Source: Varanus komodoensis (taxonomy: Eukaryota > Chordata > Lepidosauria > Squamata > Varanidae). From it: a stretch of DNA of 64,000 bases. The first letter of the stretch is position 1, and every line of letters starts with the position of its first letter. The notes under the pieces are model-generated. The model did no database searches, was not told where the DNA came from, and was given only the letters and a program-made list of their open reading frames with translations. A program made the translations under genes and the position numbers. This document shows positions 34,930-46,565 of this stretch, piece after piece. The DNA lies in NCBI RefSeq assembly GCF_004798865.1, contig NW_025335941.1, positions 2,780,399-2,844,398 of the forward strand, read 5' to 3'.

Positions 34930-37260
34930 TTGAACAGGGCTAGTATATCTGCACTAAGTTTATTCACAAGGTTAATACTCAGTTTCTTCAATCTTTCCTT
35001 TGTTTCTAGTCCTTTGGTCATTTTTGTTGCCCTTCCTTAACTTTAATTTATCTTAGTCCTTCTCAAAATATAGCACTCAGAACTGGATATAGGATTCAAG
35101 AGCAGGAATAACCCATATAGACTGGAGTGGAATTACTGCAGTTTTGAAAATTTACTTCAATTGATGCTACCTAAAATTACATTTGACTATTTTACAGCCA
35201 TATCATAATATGGAACCATGTTCACCTTGTGATCAACTACATCTTGTGATAAACTATCCGTTCTGGATATTATATTGCCAAGCCAGCGATTCCCCACCTT
35301 ATCCCTGTGCTTGCTTTGCTTACTGTATCTCTCTCCCACTGTTTCTGCCTTTCAGCGTTTGTCTTTGTTAAATTATGCTCTGTATTTTTGGCCAAGTCTT
35401 CTGACCTATTAAATTTTTTTTGATAGTTGTTAGCTTTTGCCCAATTTTGTGTCATCTAGAAATTTGTTAAGCATTAACTCCACCTTTTCCTGTAAGATAT
35501 TAATAAAAATGAAGAGAACAGGTCTCAGGACTAAGCCTTGTGGCACCCCACTTGATGCTTCTTTCTGGTTTGATGAGAACCATTAATGAGCACTCTTTGA
35601 GGACATTTCTCCAGCCAACTGTGAATTCACCTAATAAAAATAGCATCAAACTCACACTTAACTAGCTTGCTAATCAGGATATCATGGGATATTTTTACAA
35701 ATACCTTACTGAATTTGAGACATTATTTCCATAACATTTGCATGATCTATTAAACAATATTATTAGATTGGTGAGACCTATTAATGCCAAATCCATATTG
35801 GTTTCTAGTGATCACTACATTAGAGTTAGCATCCCATACCAACCTCAGCTTATTCTGAACTTTAGCCTTCCTGACACCATATCTGAAATTTCAGGCTATC
35901 CACCTGTATACTTGCTTAGTGATCTGTTTGTCCTTCCAGTACCTATAATGGATCTTTTATTTAAATTTTCAGATCATTGTTAATCCTTTTTGTGTAGTCA
36001 CATTGGCATCTTCTGTGGTCTTCCATCACCCCTTCCCTTTGGAATTGTTTCTGATTACATCTTTAGTATCTCAATTTTTAGAAACTTACATGTTCTTGAA
36101 CTTCTCTTAAGTTTTCCTGCCACAAAGTCTTACTTATTATTGCTCAGAGTTTATTAAAACCAAATTTCTTGAAGTGCAAGACACACATTTGACTATGCTC
36201 AGCTTTAGTTTCCTTCAGCATCAAGAACTGGAGCATGACATGGTAACTTCTACAGTTCCTGCTACTTCCATCTACTCAACTAACCTTAGCTAATTAAGTT
36301 ATACCCTGCAATTACTATGTTCCACTCGTGGGAGTCATTCCACCAAGTCTCAGTTTTATCTATTAAACCATATTTATCTTCTTGAATTGAGAGTTCAAGC
36401 ACATCTTGTTTATTTTCCCCAACTCTGAGCATTAGTATAAAGACATCAAAAGCCACGGATTTATGATTCAACTGTTCAAATGTTCCTGCATTTTTATTAG
36501 GAGGCTTAGCAGGCCCAACTACAGATGCTCCCCCAGTTCCTGCTACAGTACATGAGCCCTAATTTGTGGTATTTACCTATGGACTTTCATCTCCCTCCCC
36601 CACAAGATTCAGTTTAAAGACCTCCTGATCAAACTCATTCCTTGGGTAAACACATTCTTCTCAGTCTTTATGATGTGTGGTCCATCTCCTGCCATCAGTC
36701 CTTCATTCAAACAACATAACCATGTTCCCAGCATCAAATGTTTCTTGTGACTGCATATTCATGACCTTTTCTCTTCCTCTTCTTACAGGGAACGCTTCTA
36801 TTCAATTAGTTCCGCAGGGATCCAGCATCCTATTTCGTGTCCTGCCAGAGCCACTCTCTTCTACAAAAGTTGCAGTTGTAGTGATTCAAAGTACCATCTG
36901 GGTATCTTCCTCCAGAATGCCACTGTTGTCCATTCTGGTTGTTTGCCCTCTTGTGCATCTTGCCCATTTTTCTGAGTGGAGCCCTGCAGTTGTCCTTTCA
37001 GCACATCCTGTAGTTTGCCCAATATTTTTTCATCCTCTCTCATACATTGCAGTATGGCCACTCATTCTTCCAGACTTCTTACCTTTTTTTCTAGTAAGCA
37101 ACCAGCTTGCAAAAGTATGTAGTCCTCCTGCAGGCAAACAAACTTATCTCATATTTTGTAGGCAAACACTGCTGAATCACATTGATCAATTTTATTTTCC
37201 ATGTAGATCCTTCCTCTTCATTATCCTTTCATTCCTCTTTTTCTATTATAGCTGGCCACT
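34930..37260 (-). mobile_element. CR1 LINE, long but decayed copy
   Basis: Parts in minus-strand order: a 5' region with a charged, possibly coiled-coil frame (MREDEKILGKLQDVLKGQLQ at about 37000); the endonuclease motif YGLIDKTETWWNDSHEWN at about 36300-36370; and reverse transcriptase pieces including ISHDILISKL (about 35680), SGVPQGLVLRPVLF (about 35550), FLDDTKLG (about 35440-35470, the catalytic FADD box with one D kept in context) and TKGLETKERLKKL (about 34990). These match the CR1 clade. Stops and frame changes are frequent and parts between endonuclease and reverse transcriptase are hard to follow. The 199-codon plus-strand open frame at 36677-37276 is an antisense shadow. The left (3') edge is approximate because the octamer tail was not seen. 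Confidence 0.85.
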
Positions 37261-37277
37261 TGGTTGGCCTGTCTGAC

Positions 37278-37585
37278 TGGGTTCAGATAACATGATAACT
37301 TAGCCTCAAGGGATTGGTATGAGTTGAGTGTGGATTCTTGTTGAACCATGGCTTGCTAATGAATTGTGGGTTATTGTGCTGTGTGAACCCAGCTGAGATA
37401 ACAAACCATGGTGAGCAATCCACTGTTCTCAAACCATAGGTTCTCTTCATAGGTCGTTCATGGTTAATAAGCCATGGTTTATTTGTGTAGCTGAGTTCCG
37501 TCAACACAAAAATGCATAGTTAAACAACAACTGGCACTCAATCCATACTTATCCCTTGAATGTGGGTTATCATGTCCACTTACCT
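37278..37585. mobile_element. 'aaccatgg' inverted-repeat MITE, possibly composite
   Basis: 37278 begins actgggttcagataacatga. An internal inverted partner, gggttattgtgctgtgtgaa then cccagc, lies at 37370-37395, so a ~118-bp unit is bounded by inverted repeats. The rest to 37585 contains more aaccatgg/ccatggtt words and ends gtgggttatcatgtccac, which also pairs with the left end. It is either one longer element or two nested related ones. Confidence 0.6.
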
Positions 37586-39759
37586 TATTGGAAAATTTTG
37601 TTAGAGGCCTCCTCCTCGATTTTCCCTGCTGCATACCACTGCCAAATACCTGTTAGTAGATATGTATGCCAGCAAGTTCCCAGGGAAACCTTTTTGATCT
37701 ACTAATGCAATGTCTGCTGATTTAGCAGAAAGCAGTCCTCATATCACACACATTGAACAATGAAGCAGCTATTTTAGAACACATTCCTTTTCAACTGATA
37801 CAGATGATCACGCAGAGCACATGGTCTTTGAGACTCACTATTCTGTCTGCATCTACATCTGTTGAGGTCCTTATCTTCCTACTGTGGAGCTTCCTATAGA
37901 ACTCTGTTGCTTCTGCACATAGATTTCTGCTACTGAGCTCCTGTTAGCTCTCCCTGAGGGGCTTCATTGTCGTGATAGATGGAGTGTAGAAGGTAAAACG
38001 TAATGTAAATCTTGTCTTCTGTGCATGCTCTGAGTGGGGGTCAGGGTGGAGAAATTAGAGCCTATTATTCTCCCGATGGGGAGCAGGTGGATCTCCAATT
38101 TCACTTGTAATGTTACTTGGCATGAACTGAGCTGTCTTCAAAGTTTGCAGAGAAAAAGTTCAGTTTTTTGAGTTCATTTATGACACTAAATGTGGTGTGG
38201 TGAGTTGCTCCATCTTTGTATCTTTTTATTTTCAAATGCTACTATTGGACATGTAAAGAACTGCATTGGGGGACAGTATTTTAATAGACTGAAACCTGCC
38301 ATTCCTGACATTGTGGATCAAACTACACATATTAAAAGCATAGTGTGCAATGAAGTTTGATTTTATTTTGCAGTTGTTTTTAAATTAATACCAAGAATTA
38401 AACATATCAAGTTCCACTGGGAATACAGTGTGTGAGGAGGAGAGATCTGATATTTCCCTTTTCAGCTGCAAAATCATGCCCTATCCCTCTTTATGCTGCA
38501 TGTAGCCTTTGGAAAAAATTCCCATTCATACTGTTAAGGAAGATTTTCATCTAGGTCACAGAAACATATGTAAGCGTTAACCTCACCTTCACAATCACCA
38601 TGTTGAAGTTAGCATTACTGAAAAAATGCAGACTTATGTTCATGCTGTGTATATGGCTTGACCCAATGTAGTCTGGCCTCCACAACAGAAGATGCATGCC
38701 ATGGCATTGCTCAATTATGGATTCTTGAGCAATCTTTATGAATTCTGCTATAAAAAAAAAACTTGTTGGATTGAAACTTGTTGAGCCACTGCTAATTCTG
38801 GCATCCCAGAAAGTTCCAACACAAGTGTTTTTCAAAACAACCAAACAAACACAAAATATGCTGTCAATATGAATTTCAAAAGAAAAAAACAGTGCATGTA
38901 TGTACAAGTGCATCCACATGTTTTTAAATCACAGATGACACTGGAAATAAGATGGAACGGACTAAGGATGAAATTCTGAGAAACTGACATGGACCAGAAG
39001 ATGAATCCTCCCATCTCTAGGTTAAATGCATTCCTTTTTGCAGAGACAACATAATACCTTCAGGCTTCTTACAATACATATTGGTCTTCCACATAGGCTC
39101 TGTGGAGTAGCTTTTATGGTTGTCAGGATTATAACATATTATAAAAATATTGGACCCATGAACGCAAGAGTGGTGCTTCCATGATAGCACTGTTGAGTTA
39201 AGGATGGAACCAATCATATTCTAGCAGGATAGGAGAGGAGCCAGTGAGAGGACATAATCTTATGGGGAAAAGTGGATCCAGGAGGCAATCTGACAGGACA
39301 TGGACAGAGACAGAGCAAGCTAATGGGTTGTGGATGAAGGACTCTACTGGTTACAATTTTTTGTTAGGTGAAAATTTCATTTGGATCATTATTTGAACTT
39401 ATCTGCATCAGATATAGCTATATATAGTTGTGTAGCTTTTCACGGCATAGAGAGTACCATGTTGTACCTGGCTGACATGTAGCTAAGAATTCTATGAGAA
39501 AAATATAAGTGGCAACCCTAATTCTAATGCTATTAGTACATGGCAGAATACGCTGGGATTCAAACACCGACATTGAAAACCTAAATAGTCATCCATGGAT
39601 GAATTTGTCAGCTTCACTTCCTCCCACGTGTGAAATGTAGAAAGTTCAAGTTCTTTCTGTCCCATTTATGGAGAATTTTACTTTGTATCAAACAACAAAC
39701 CAAATGAAATTCTCAAGCACCCTTAGCATGGCCTCAGCCAGATCCTGCCCTAGACAGGA
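37586..39759. other. Unrecognised DNA
   Basis: No gene or repeat recognised. The minus-strand frame at 38551-38919 has no recognisable domains. Confidence 0.4.
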
Positions 39760-40110
39760 AATTGTACCAGCCAGCCGCGACTCACTCTGCCATTGTCTCC
39801 TTGCTACAGCAGCTCACAGCAGGGTTGGAATTGCAGCAGTACCTCAATGGTTGCCAAGGAAACAGAGATGCCAGCAGCTGGGCATTAGGGTGGCACTGGG
39901 GAAGTCAGCAGTTTTCCAGTTGCCATGGTAATGGGGCCACTGTTGTTCCCAAGTGCACTCAAGGCCCCTTGAAATCAGTAGATCTTAAGCGCACCATTAA
40001 TTGCTTAATTGGAAGCATGGCCCCTTTTGGTGTTGCTGTTTCCAAATATTTTAAATGGAAATGTATCGAATTTTCCATATGCGCACACTTCACATTTGAA
40101 GTGTGGGCCT
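39740..40110. promoter_or_regulatory. Candidate regulatory element with paired X-box-like sites
   Basis: This stretch is richer in GC than its surroundings and contains two RFX/X-box-like palindromes: gttgccaaggaaac at 39850-39863 and gttgccatggtaat at 39919-39932, about 70 bp apart. The known RFX consensus is gttgccatggcaac. Nearby are cttaattgg (homeodomain-like) words. The two overlapping plus-strand open frames (39668-39931 and 39762-40157) show no domain, so I favour a regulatory rather than coding reading. No conservation data. Confidence 0.35.
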
Positions 40111-40903
40111 CTCAGGCACAAGGATATCACTGTTCCTGCTTGACATCTAAATCCTAATGATAAATGACAAGAGCTTAGCAATGGAATAGATCATGTTCCT
40201 TCTCTCACACACTAGAGGCCTAGTTTTTGCACAGAATGGAAAAGTCAATGATGCTCGTGATTTCAAGTGGTGCGTCTTGACCATTTCTTTCACTTATTTG
40301 CCTAGCATGTGAGGGAGCTGGGTGGTGGAACTAGTATGCCTGCCCTCCCCATTTACTTTCCGTTTACTTGCCGTACCATTTCTTCCCTTTCTGCTCCCTG
40401 ACCTGAAAAGTTTCTTTGGTATATATTTGGAAACCGGACAAAAAGCTGTGCCAAGTTTCCTTTTTAAAAAGGCCTACCATTCCCAGCATGCTCAGACCTT
40501 GATTGGGAACCTTTTTTCTGTCTAAACTCAGGTAGTACTGCACTTTGAATTACCTGAACCGTGATTCAGGTTCTGCAGGTACAACCTGAATGGCACAATG
40601 CCCAAGTCTGTGTAGTTATGTCTAAAGCTAAGTGTAAAGACCTTGTCTAATATTTAATCGTATTCTGCTTGGGAGTGCAGGAATGTCAAGCTGGTGCCCA
40701 GCTACATCACTCTGTCCACTTTGCCGAGGGATGCTGTATTTATCTGAGGTGCTGTCAAACATTTCTCCCTTTATATGCATTTTATTCCATAACTAAGCAA
40801 CAGCTGCAGTGTGTTCAAAAGCATTATATGTTCTTTGACAATTTCAGATAAAAACTGGTGTAGGCACTTCTACAGAAATGTACTGAACCTTTCTGCTGCT
40901 GTT
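40111..40903. other. Unrecognised DNA
   Basis: No gene or repeat recognised. Confidence 0.4.
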
Positions 40904-42540
40904 CTTGTTATGAGCTGTCAAGCTGTTTCCAACTTATGGTGGTTCTATGAAAGAAAGCCCCCCAGAATGTCCTGTCCATGGCATCCCTGCTTAGGTGTTC
41001 TAAATTCAAGGCTGTGGTGTCCTTTATGGAGTCAATCCATCTCTCATTTGATCTTTCTTTTCTTCTGCCTTCAGCTTTCCCTTGTACGATTGCCTTCTTC
41101 AGGGAGGCTTGCCTTCTCATGATGTGTATGACTGCCTCAATTTTGTCAGTTTTGCTTCTGGGAAAACTTTCACCCTGATCCAGGATCCACTTGTTTGTCT
41201 TTTATTGTATCCAGGGTATTTGCAAAGCTCTCCTCCAGCATCGTGTTTTGAATACATCAATTTTCTTCCTGTTACCTTCCTTCCAAGCTTTCACTTGGTC
41301 TTGTTTTGGTAGCAAAAATACAGCTTCTTCACCTTATACTTCCAATTACAGATAGTCTATTTGATTTTTGTAATGGCCATCCATTGATGCCAAAGTCTAT
41401 AGTCATTAGACTGAATTGCTTGACATATGCATCTGTGATGAACAGATCATTGGCTTCAAAACATTCTACAAATCATTCTCTTGTTTCACTTCTGATCCCT
41501 AGGCCAAATTGCCCAGCAACATCTGATTCTGCTTTGTTTTCTGTTTATGTGTTCCAAACATGTAAGATTAGCCACATATCTTGTTCTGTTGTGTTATCAA
41601 TTTCCTCTTGAACACCTGCATAATAGTTTGAAATTTCTTTTTCGGCATCCATTGTTGGAGCATAGACTTGAATGATGGTTATATTGATAGGTTTTCCATA
41701 AATTCTGATCAATATTATTTAGTAGGATTTTGTATTATATTCCCTTACCGCCTGTGCTACATCTTGCCCCAATATTAGAGCTACTCCATTTCTTCTAAGT
41801 TTGCAATTTCCAGAATAAAACACTTCGTGTTTGTCTGACTGAAAATGTACCATTCCAGTCCACTTCTCTCTCACTGAGTGCAGTGATGTTTAACCACTCC
41901 ATTTCTTGCTTTATGGTTTCCAGTTTGCTTTGGTTCATACTTCTCATGTTCTATATCCTAATTGTATGTGTTGTGTAGCACTTGCCTTTTCTGTCATCTC
42001 TGACATCTCAGCCCCTAGACTTCATTTCGGCTTTGAAGTACTTGTGTCATTAACAAGGGTACTATTCATACTTATCCTTTGCTCTCTCTCAATAGCTCAC
42101 TGAATGCCCTCCAACCTGAAGGTCTCATTGTCTGGAACTATCACTTGTTTCATTTTGGATTATTTCATTATGGAGTTTTCAAGGTAAGAAGATTCAGAAG
42201 TGGTTTACTGTTGCCTCCTGCACACTACTAGCCAGAGACAGCTTGAGCATCACTGCTGTTGTCTGTGAAACATCCTCCAGAAGTGTCACCTTCAGCTATC
42301 ACTGTTGTCCAGTAGGTGTGCTTCAGGCATTTTTTCCAGCCCCATCGTCATTAGAGATATCCTGCTAATGTGACCATTTCTCCTGAATGGGGTTAATGTA
42401 TCTTAGTCTGATGTCTCCACCAGCCCAATGAGACAGCCTGGCCTCCTGGTGGCATTGCGCTCAGCTTTTCTGACACTTTCAAGCTTCTTCGCTGCATTAA
42501 GGTGTGTTTCCCGGAGGTGAGAGCTTTTCCAGATGTTACA
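40904..42540 (-). mobile_element. RTE/BovB LINE with large internal deletion (copy C)
   Basis: The left ~400 bp is the 3' end: ttgttatgagctgtcaagct, then cttatggtggttctatgaaa, with the minus-strand frame reading RRQASLKKAIVQGKAEGRRK and ERWIDSIKDTTALNLEHL, the C-terminal region of RTE. From about 41345 the sequence aligns with copy B from about 23295 rightwards (tagtctatttgatttttgta; attagagctactccatttct; ttaaggtgtgtttcc), which is the endonuclease and 5' part. Roughly 1.6 kb of reverse transcriptase is missing between. Heavily decayed. The right edge is approximate. Confidence 0.85.
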
Positions 42541-42606
42541 TTTATTGATACTTGTGTGATTCCTCACTCATAGTAGTTTGTGAGGGCTTTAAACAATATT
42601 TTCATC

Positions 42607-42834
42607 CTCCAGAGCAGGGGTCTCAAACTCATGGCCTGCGGGCCAATTGCCGGGACGGGTGGGGCATGGGAGAGGGGCCCTGCAGCCTTCAAAGTGCTGG
42701 CAGTGCCCGGGCCGGCCTGCAGGAGCGACGCAGGATGAGCGGCCCATCACCCCATGGTGGTGGAATACTTGATGTGGCCCAGCCTCACCCAGACTGTCCC
42801 CAGGTAAGTTGAGTTTGAGACCTCTGCTCCAGAG
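42607..42834. mobile_element. hAT non-autonomous element (212 bp) with perfect 8-bp target duplication
   Basis: The element is 42615-42826. Its left end caggggtctcaaactc is matched by the complement of its right end gagtttgagacctctg (15 of 16). It is flanked by ctccagag at 42607-42614 and at 42827-42834, an exact 8-bp duplication, as expected for the hAT superfamily. The interior is GC-rich (gcctgcgggcca, gatgtggcccagcc) and encodes no transposase. A plus-strand open frame across it is a chance frame. Confidence 0.93.
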
Positions 42835-43394
42835 CCTCTCCTGCTGTTTGAAACTAGTTTAGACTTTCCCCCTTCTTGTAAAAAGGAAAGTCTGGTCTAG
42901 CCTTAGCAGTGGTATGAAACCCCTTGTGTAGCTGTGCAATTGTGTTATACTACAGTGCCACCCAGTGGTTGCATTATGGAAATATAAAAAGGCAAAGAAA
43001 AATCCTAAGGGGGAAATGTGTAAATGAGCTGATGTTAATTCCAAGGATTCTGGAAGCAAAAGCCTTGGTAAATGGCAAGTTAAAAGCCTGATATAGAAAA
43101 AGTCACACAATTGAAAGAACATTAGCAGGTGCACGTTCCTGCCTGTTGTCCTTATAGGCAACTAATTCTTGATGTTTTGAAGATCTTTTTTTTAATAAAT
43201 TGGTTCAAAAATCGATTAAGCTTTACAGCATCCCAATATAGGAGATTTTTTGAGAAAATTTAATAAGAACATTTCTCTCCCACAGGTCAGATTGTGACAT
43301 AAATAATGTATTGTTTCAGAAATTTTTCTTGGCTTGTGTTAGAGTGCATGAAGAACTACTTTAAACAGAAGGGAATTGCTAGATGTAGGACCAG
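42835..43394. other. Unrecognised DNA
   Basis: No gene or repeat recognised. Confidence 0.4.
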
Positions 43395-43401
43395 TTCACA
43401 T

Positions 43402-43742
43402 GGTCACTCTGGTTTCTCTTCAAATTATATAAATTGTTGACCTTAACCATCATTCTAGCCCATTATGCCTTTTTTAAGCCAGAGTGAGTTGTGGCATATT
43501 CTGGCCACCATTTTGAAAATATGTGCTGGGTTGGATGCATACCATGGCTTGTTGTGTCTTGTCAATTCAGCCAGCACAAGTTATATGAGGTTTAAAACAA
43601 CCTTCAAATAACCCACGAGTTATCTGAGGGTTGTTTAACCCTCATATATCTCATGCCACCAGGTTTTGTACAATAAAATGCAGCTGGCATATTCAAAATG
43701 ACATCCAATGCATACAACCCACCTATGAAGATAATGTGAACT
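43402..43742. mobile_element. Foldback-type MITE with long central palindrome
   Basis: Ends gttcacatggtca and complement gttcacattatct form short inverted repeats. The centre has arms of about 30 nt (43583-43612 and 43619-43647) that pair with few mismatches around a ~6-nt loop; gttatctgagggttgt is the start of the right arm. The same central word occurs at about 56223 in a related copy. No coding capacity. Confidence 0.65.
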
Positions 43743-44120
43743 TTGTTGAAAAGAACATTTATGTAGGAAATCGCACATAAGCCATGGACAACTATTCATT
43801 TGTGCAGTAACAATTTTATTTTTTACAAAATCTATGGAATGAATATGAGCAGGTACATACTCAAAGCATTTTGTTTAAAAAATGTGAATACATTTGCATT
43901 GTTCTGATAAAGCATGCATTGAACTGTGTCATTCTTAAAGCATGTCACGTTTATGAGTAGATGTTTTCTTTTGTAAAAAATAAAAAAGAGCATCCATACC
44001 AACATTAAGGATAGCATGATATTTTTTTCCACAAAATGCACACATTTTAAACTTGTGGCAATTGAATGAAAGGAACATTTTATTGTTGCAGATGCAATGG
44101 TCTGTATGTTTGGGTGCATT
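43743..44120. other. Unrecognised AT-rich DNA
   Basis: No gene or repeat recognised. Confidence 0.4.
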
Positions 44121-44360
44121 AATTTATTTATTACAGTTATATCAAACCTTTTTTCTTTTTTCTTTTTTTAAGAACTCAAAGTGGCTTACATTCTCCTCTT
44201 GCTGCTGTCAATCTTATCCCCACAATCCTATGAGGTAGGTTGCTCTGAGTTTGTGCCTGATCCAAAGTCATCCAGTTTTGGCTCCATGACTGAGTTGGGA
44301 CTAGAACCCAGTTCACCAAAGCTGCAGACCCGCATTCTTTACCACTATACCACACCGGCT
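44121..44360 (-). mobile_element. tRNA-derived SINE (CORE/MIR-like, L2-type tail), near full length
   Basis: On the minus strand the 5' end reads agccggtgtggtatagtggt (A-box region) and later gaactgggttctagtcccaa (B-box region with gggttc-a-tccc), then a middle with ggatcaggcacaaactcaga, then acctacctcataggattgtg, and an AT-rich tail with aagccactttgag and aataaattaa. Order and length (~240 bp) fit the MIR/CORE-SINE type found in reptiles. It is RNA polymerase III-type and would depend on L2 for movement. Confidence 0.85.
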
Positions 44361-45139
44361 GACATCCAACATTCTTGGAATCCTGACATTCTTAGTCAGC
44401 ATGACATCAGTTTATGCTTTGGAACAACATATTTCCCACAGTTTGTGTTAGTGATTTCATAAAATGATGCCTGTTTTATATGCTAAGTGTTTAAAAGAAT
44501 GTGGGATGTTTTCTTGTTCACCTATGCATTTGCATTTACATGGAACTTCTGCAGCAGTTGCTCATGATAAGTACCATCTGTGAAAAGTCTCATTAATTTC
44601 AATGAGATTCAGTAAACTGTATGTGCCAACACCTGTAGACATAATGCTTCATTTGAAGGTAATTATTTGAAATGTAAATAGCTTATATGTAGAAACTCTG
44701 GCTCCCACTTTCTTTTCATGATACTTTTTAAGGCTCAAGCAGGTAAGAATGGCATATTCTGGGAATACAACAGTGGGGATGAACCAGGGGAGGGAAATAG
44801 AGACAGATGCCGGCTCCTGTTCTACACTTCTGTTTCATTCAACCATAAGTGTATAGCTTTAATGTGTCTATTTAATTGTGTATGGGTGGCAGGCTGTTTT
44901 GAAGATGATGATCAAAGAGCAGGATAGATATCTAAATCAAGGAGGAGCACACATGGGTCATGAGCAACATGTTGCCTACTACTATGCTTGTGACCCATAA
45001 GTCAAGAGAACCCCAACCATTTTCCCCTGGAGCCCAGCCTGTCAGCTGGGTTGTGCAGAAAAGATAACCATTCAGGAATTACAATTGCATTCCCCCAAGC
45101 AATCCCAACAATGCTGAGAAAGATGATTAACAGGAGGAA
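44361..45139. other. Unrecognised DNA
   Basis: No gene. gaaaagtctcattaatttca at 44581 may be a scrap of the aagtaagtcccatt repeat. Confidence 0.4.
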
Positions 45140-46230
45140 ATCAGAAATCTAAGTTGGGACCACTGGGGTTTGTGGGACCTTAAAACCCCTTGAAACCTCC
45201 AGAAATCTCAAAACTCTTATAATATTAGAACTCAGGGTCACCTTCATTCAGGGGTTTCATGAAGATGTTACAAAGCATGGAAGGCAAGAGTGATCCCTGA
45301 GGAAACTGGGGATCCATGGGGCTGAGCAGTTTTCCATCAGCATCACCCTCTGGGGCCAGCTGTCCAGAGTGGAACAAATGCAACACAGTATTGCCCATTC
45401 CCAGCTCAGGCAGTCACTCCAGAAGGATAGCATGGTGGATGGTATCAAAAACTACTGAGAGAGCTGGAAGTATCAACAGGCTCTTACTCCTTTTGTCTCT
45501 CTCCTGATATAGACCATCTAACAGGGCCACCAAAGCTGTTTCCATGCAAAACTCAGCCTGAATCCTGACTGAAATGGATCCTGATAATTAGATTCATTGA
45601 AGAGTGCCGGGAAGTGGTTGGCCCCCACCTGCTCAAGAACTTTATCCAGGAAGGGAACATTAGCACCGGCCTGAAGTTGTTAGCATCTTCCAGGGATGGA
45701 TTCTTAAAGAGGGATCTGTCCATCACCTCTTTCAGGTTGCATGGGGCCACTTCCTCTCTCAAGAAGGCATTAATCACCTCCTCAGCTTAGCTGGCTGTTC
45801 TTTATTAGCCAGAAGGAGCAAGGATATAGAATAGAGGTGGTTGCATGAATCTTATAAGCAGCTCGTCAACATCCTCAAGCTGCACCAACTGAAACTTATC
45901 CAATAAACCTAGACCAGCTGTGCTCTGGGGACCTCACTGGATTCAATGGCCCTAACACTGGACTCAAAGTCCTAGCAAATGCAAGAGATTTTTTCCTGGA
46001 TGTTCCTAGTAAGTATGTTACACTGGGCCTAGATGGGTCTACAACATTCTTAGGGCCAGTATGTAATAGACCTAAGGCAACCCTAGCAATCTCTACTGGA
46101 TGGCAAGTAGAATATTGAATAGAGGCAGTGAGATATTGTTTCTTTTGTGCTCTCACGGCATCTAAGTTTACCTGAATATGGGCATCAGAACCTTTGGTGC
46201 TGTGCACTAACTGAGATGAAAAATAAAGTT
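45140..46230 (-). mobile_element. L2-clade LINE, reverse transcriptase region, decayed
   Basis: Minus-strand pieces follow the L2 order: EEVINAFLREEVAPCNLKEV (about 45720-45790), FKNPSLEDANNFRPVLMFPS (about 45650-45710), then FGGPV-R, the PQGSLLPSMLCNIFMKP block at about 45250-45300 (compare PQGSILSPLLFNIYMKP at 7920-7975). The 3' half including the YADD box is not present to the left, so both ends are incomplete. Several stops and frame changes. Older than the L2 at 6868-8040. Confidence 0.85.
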
Positions 46231-46429
46231 TCTAAAGGTGCACACAGTCCAAAATTATTCCTCCTCTTATCAAAACAAACAAAAAACATGGAGGAGAAAA
46301 TCATTTGTAATAATTTTAATTTGGTAATCTTTTATAGTATTGCTTGTAAGTGCCATGAAAATCAATGTACGAAAAGAGCAGAGAACCAAAGGAGTAGATA
46401 GCCATAGGAGGATGGGGGAGAAAGAGGAG

Positions 46430-46565
46430 CACACCGAGAGCCATTCTGTATTAAACCAAAGGCCTATGAAGTTCAGCATTCAATCCACATCTTGCCCAAT
46501 CATTTATCTGTGGAAAGCCCACAGGCAGCACAAGAGTGCAGTAGTGTTCCTCAGAAGTGGTATTG
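46430..46565 (+). mobile_element. Sauropsid 'aagaagagcc' interspersed repeat, second copy
   Basis: Contains ttaaaccaaaggcctatgaa, gttcagcattcaatccac, gaaagcccacaggcagcaca and agagtgcagtag, matching the middle of the family seen at 32101-32262 (gaccaaaggcccatctagtc ... gaagcccacaagcaggaca). Confidence 0.65.

Noticed and set aside
36677-37276. 199-codon plus-strand open frame, one of the longest here
   Set aside because: It is antisense to a CR1 LINE, is rich in hydrophobic residues as antisense frames often are, and shows no recognisable domain.
39668-40157. Overlapping plus-strand frames of 87 and 131 codons in GC-richer DNA
   Set aside because: No domain and low-complexity composition; a regulatory reading fits better.
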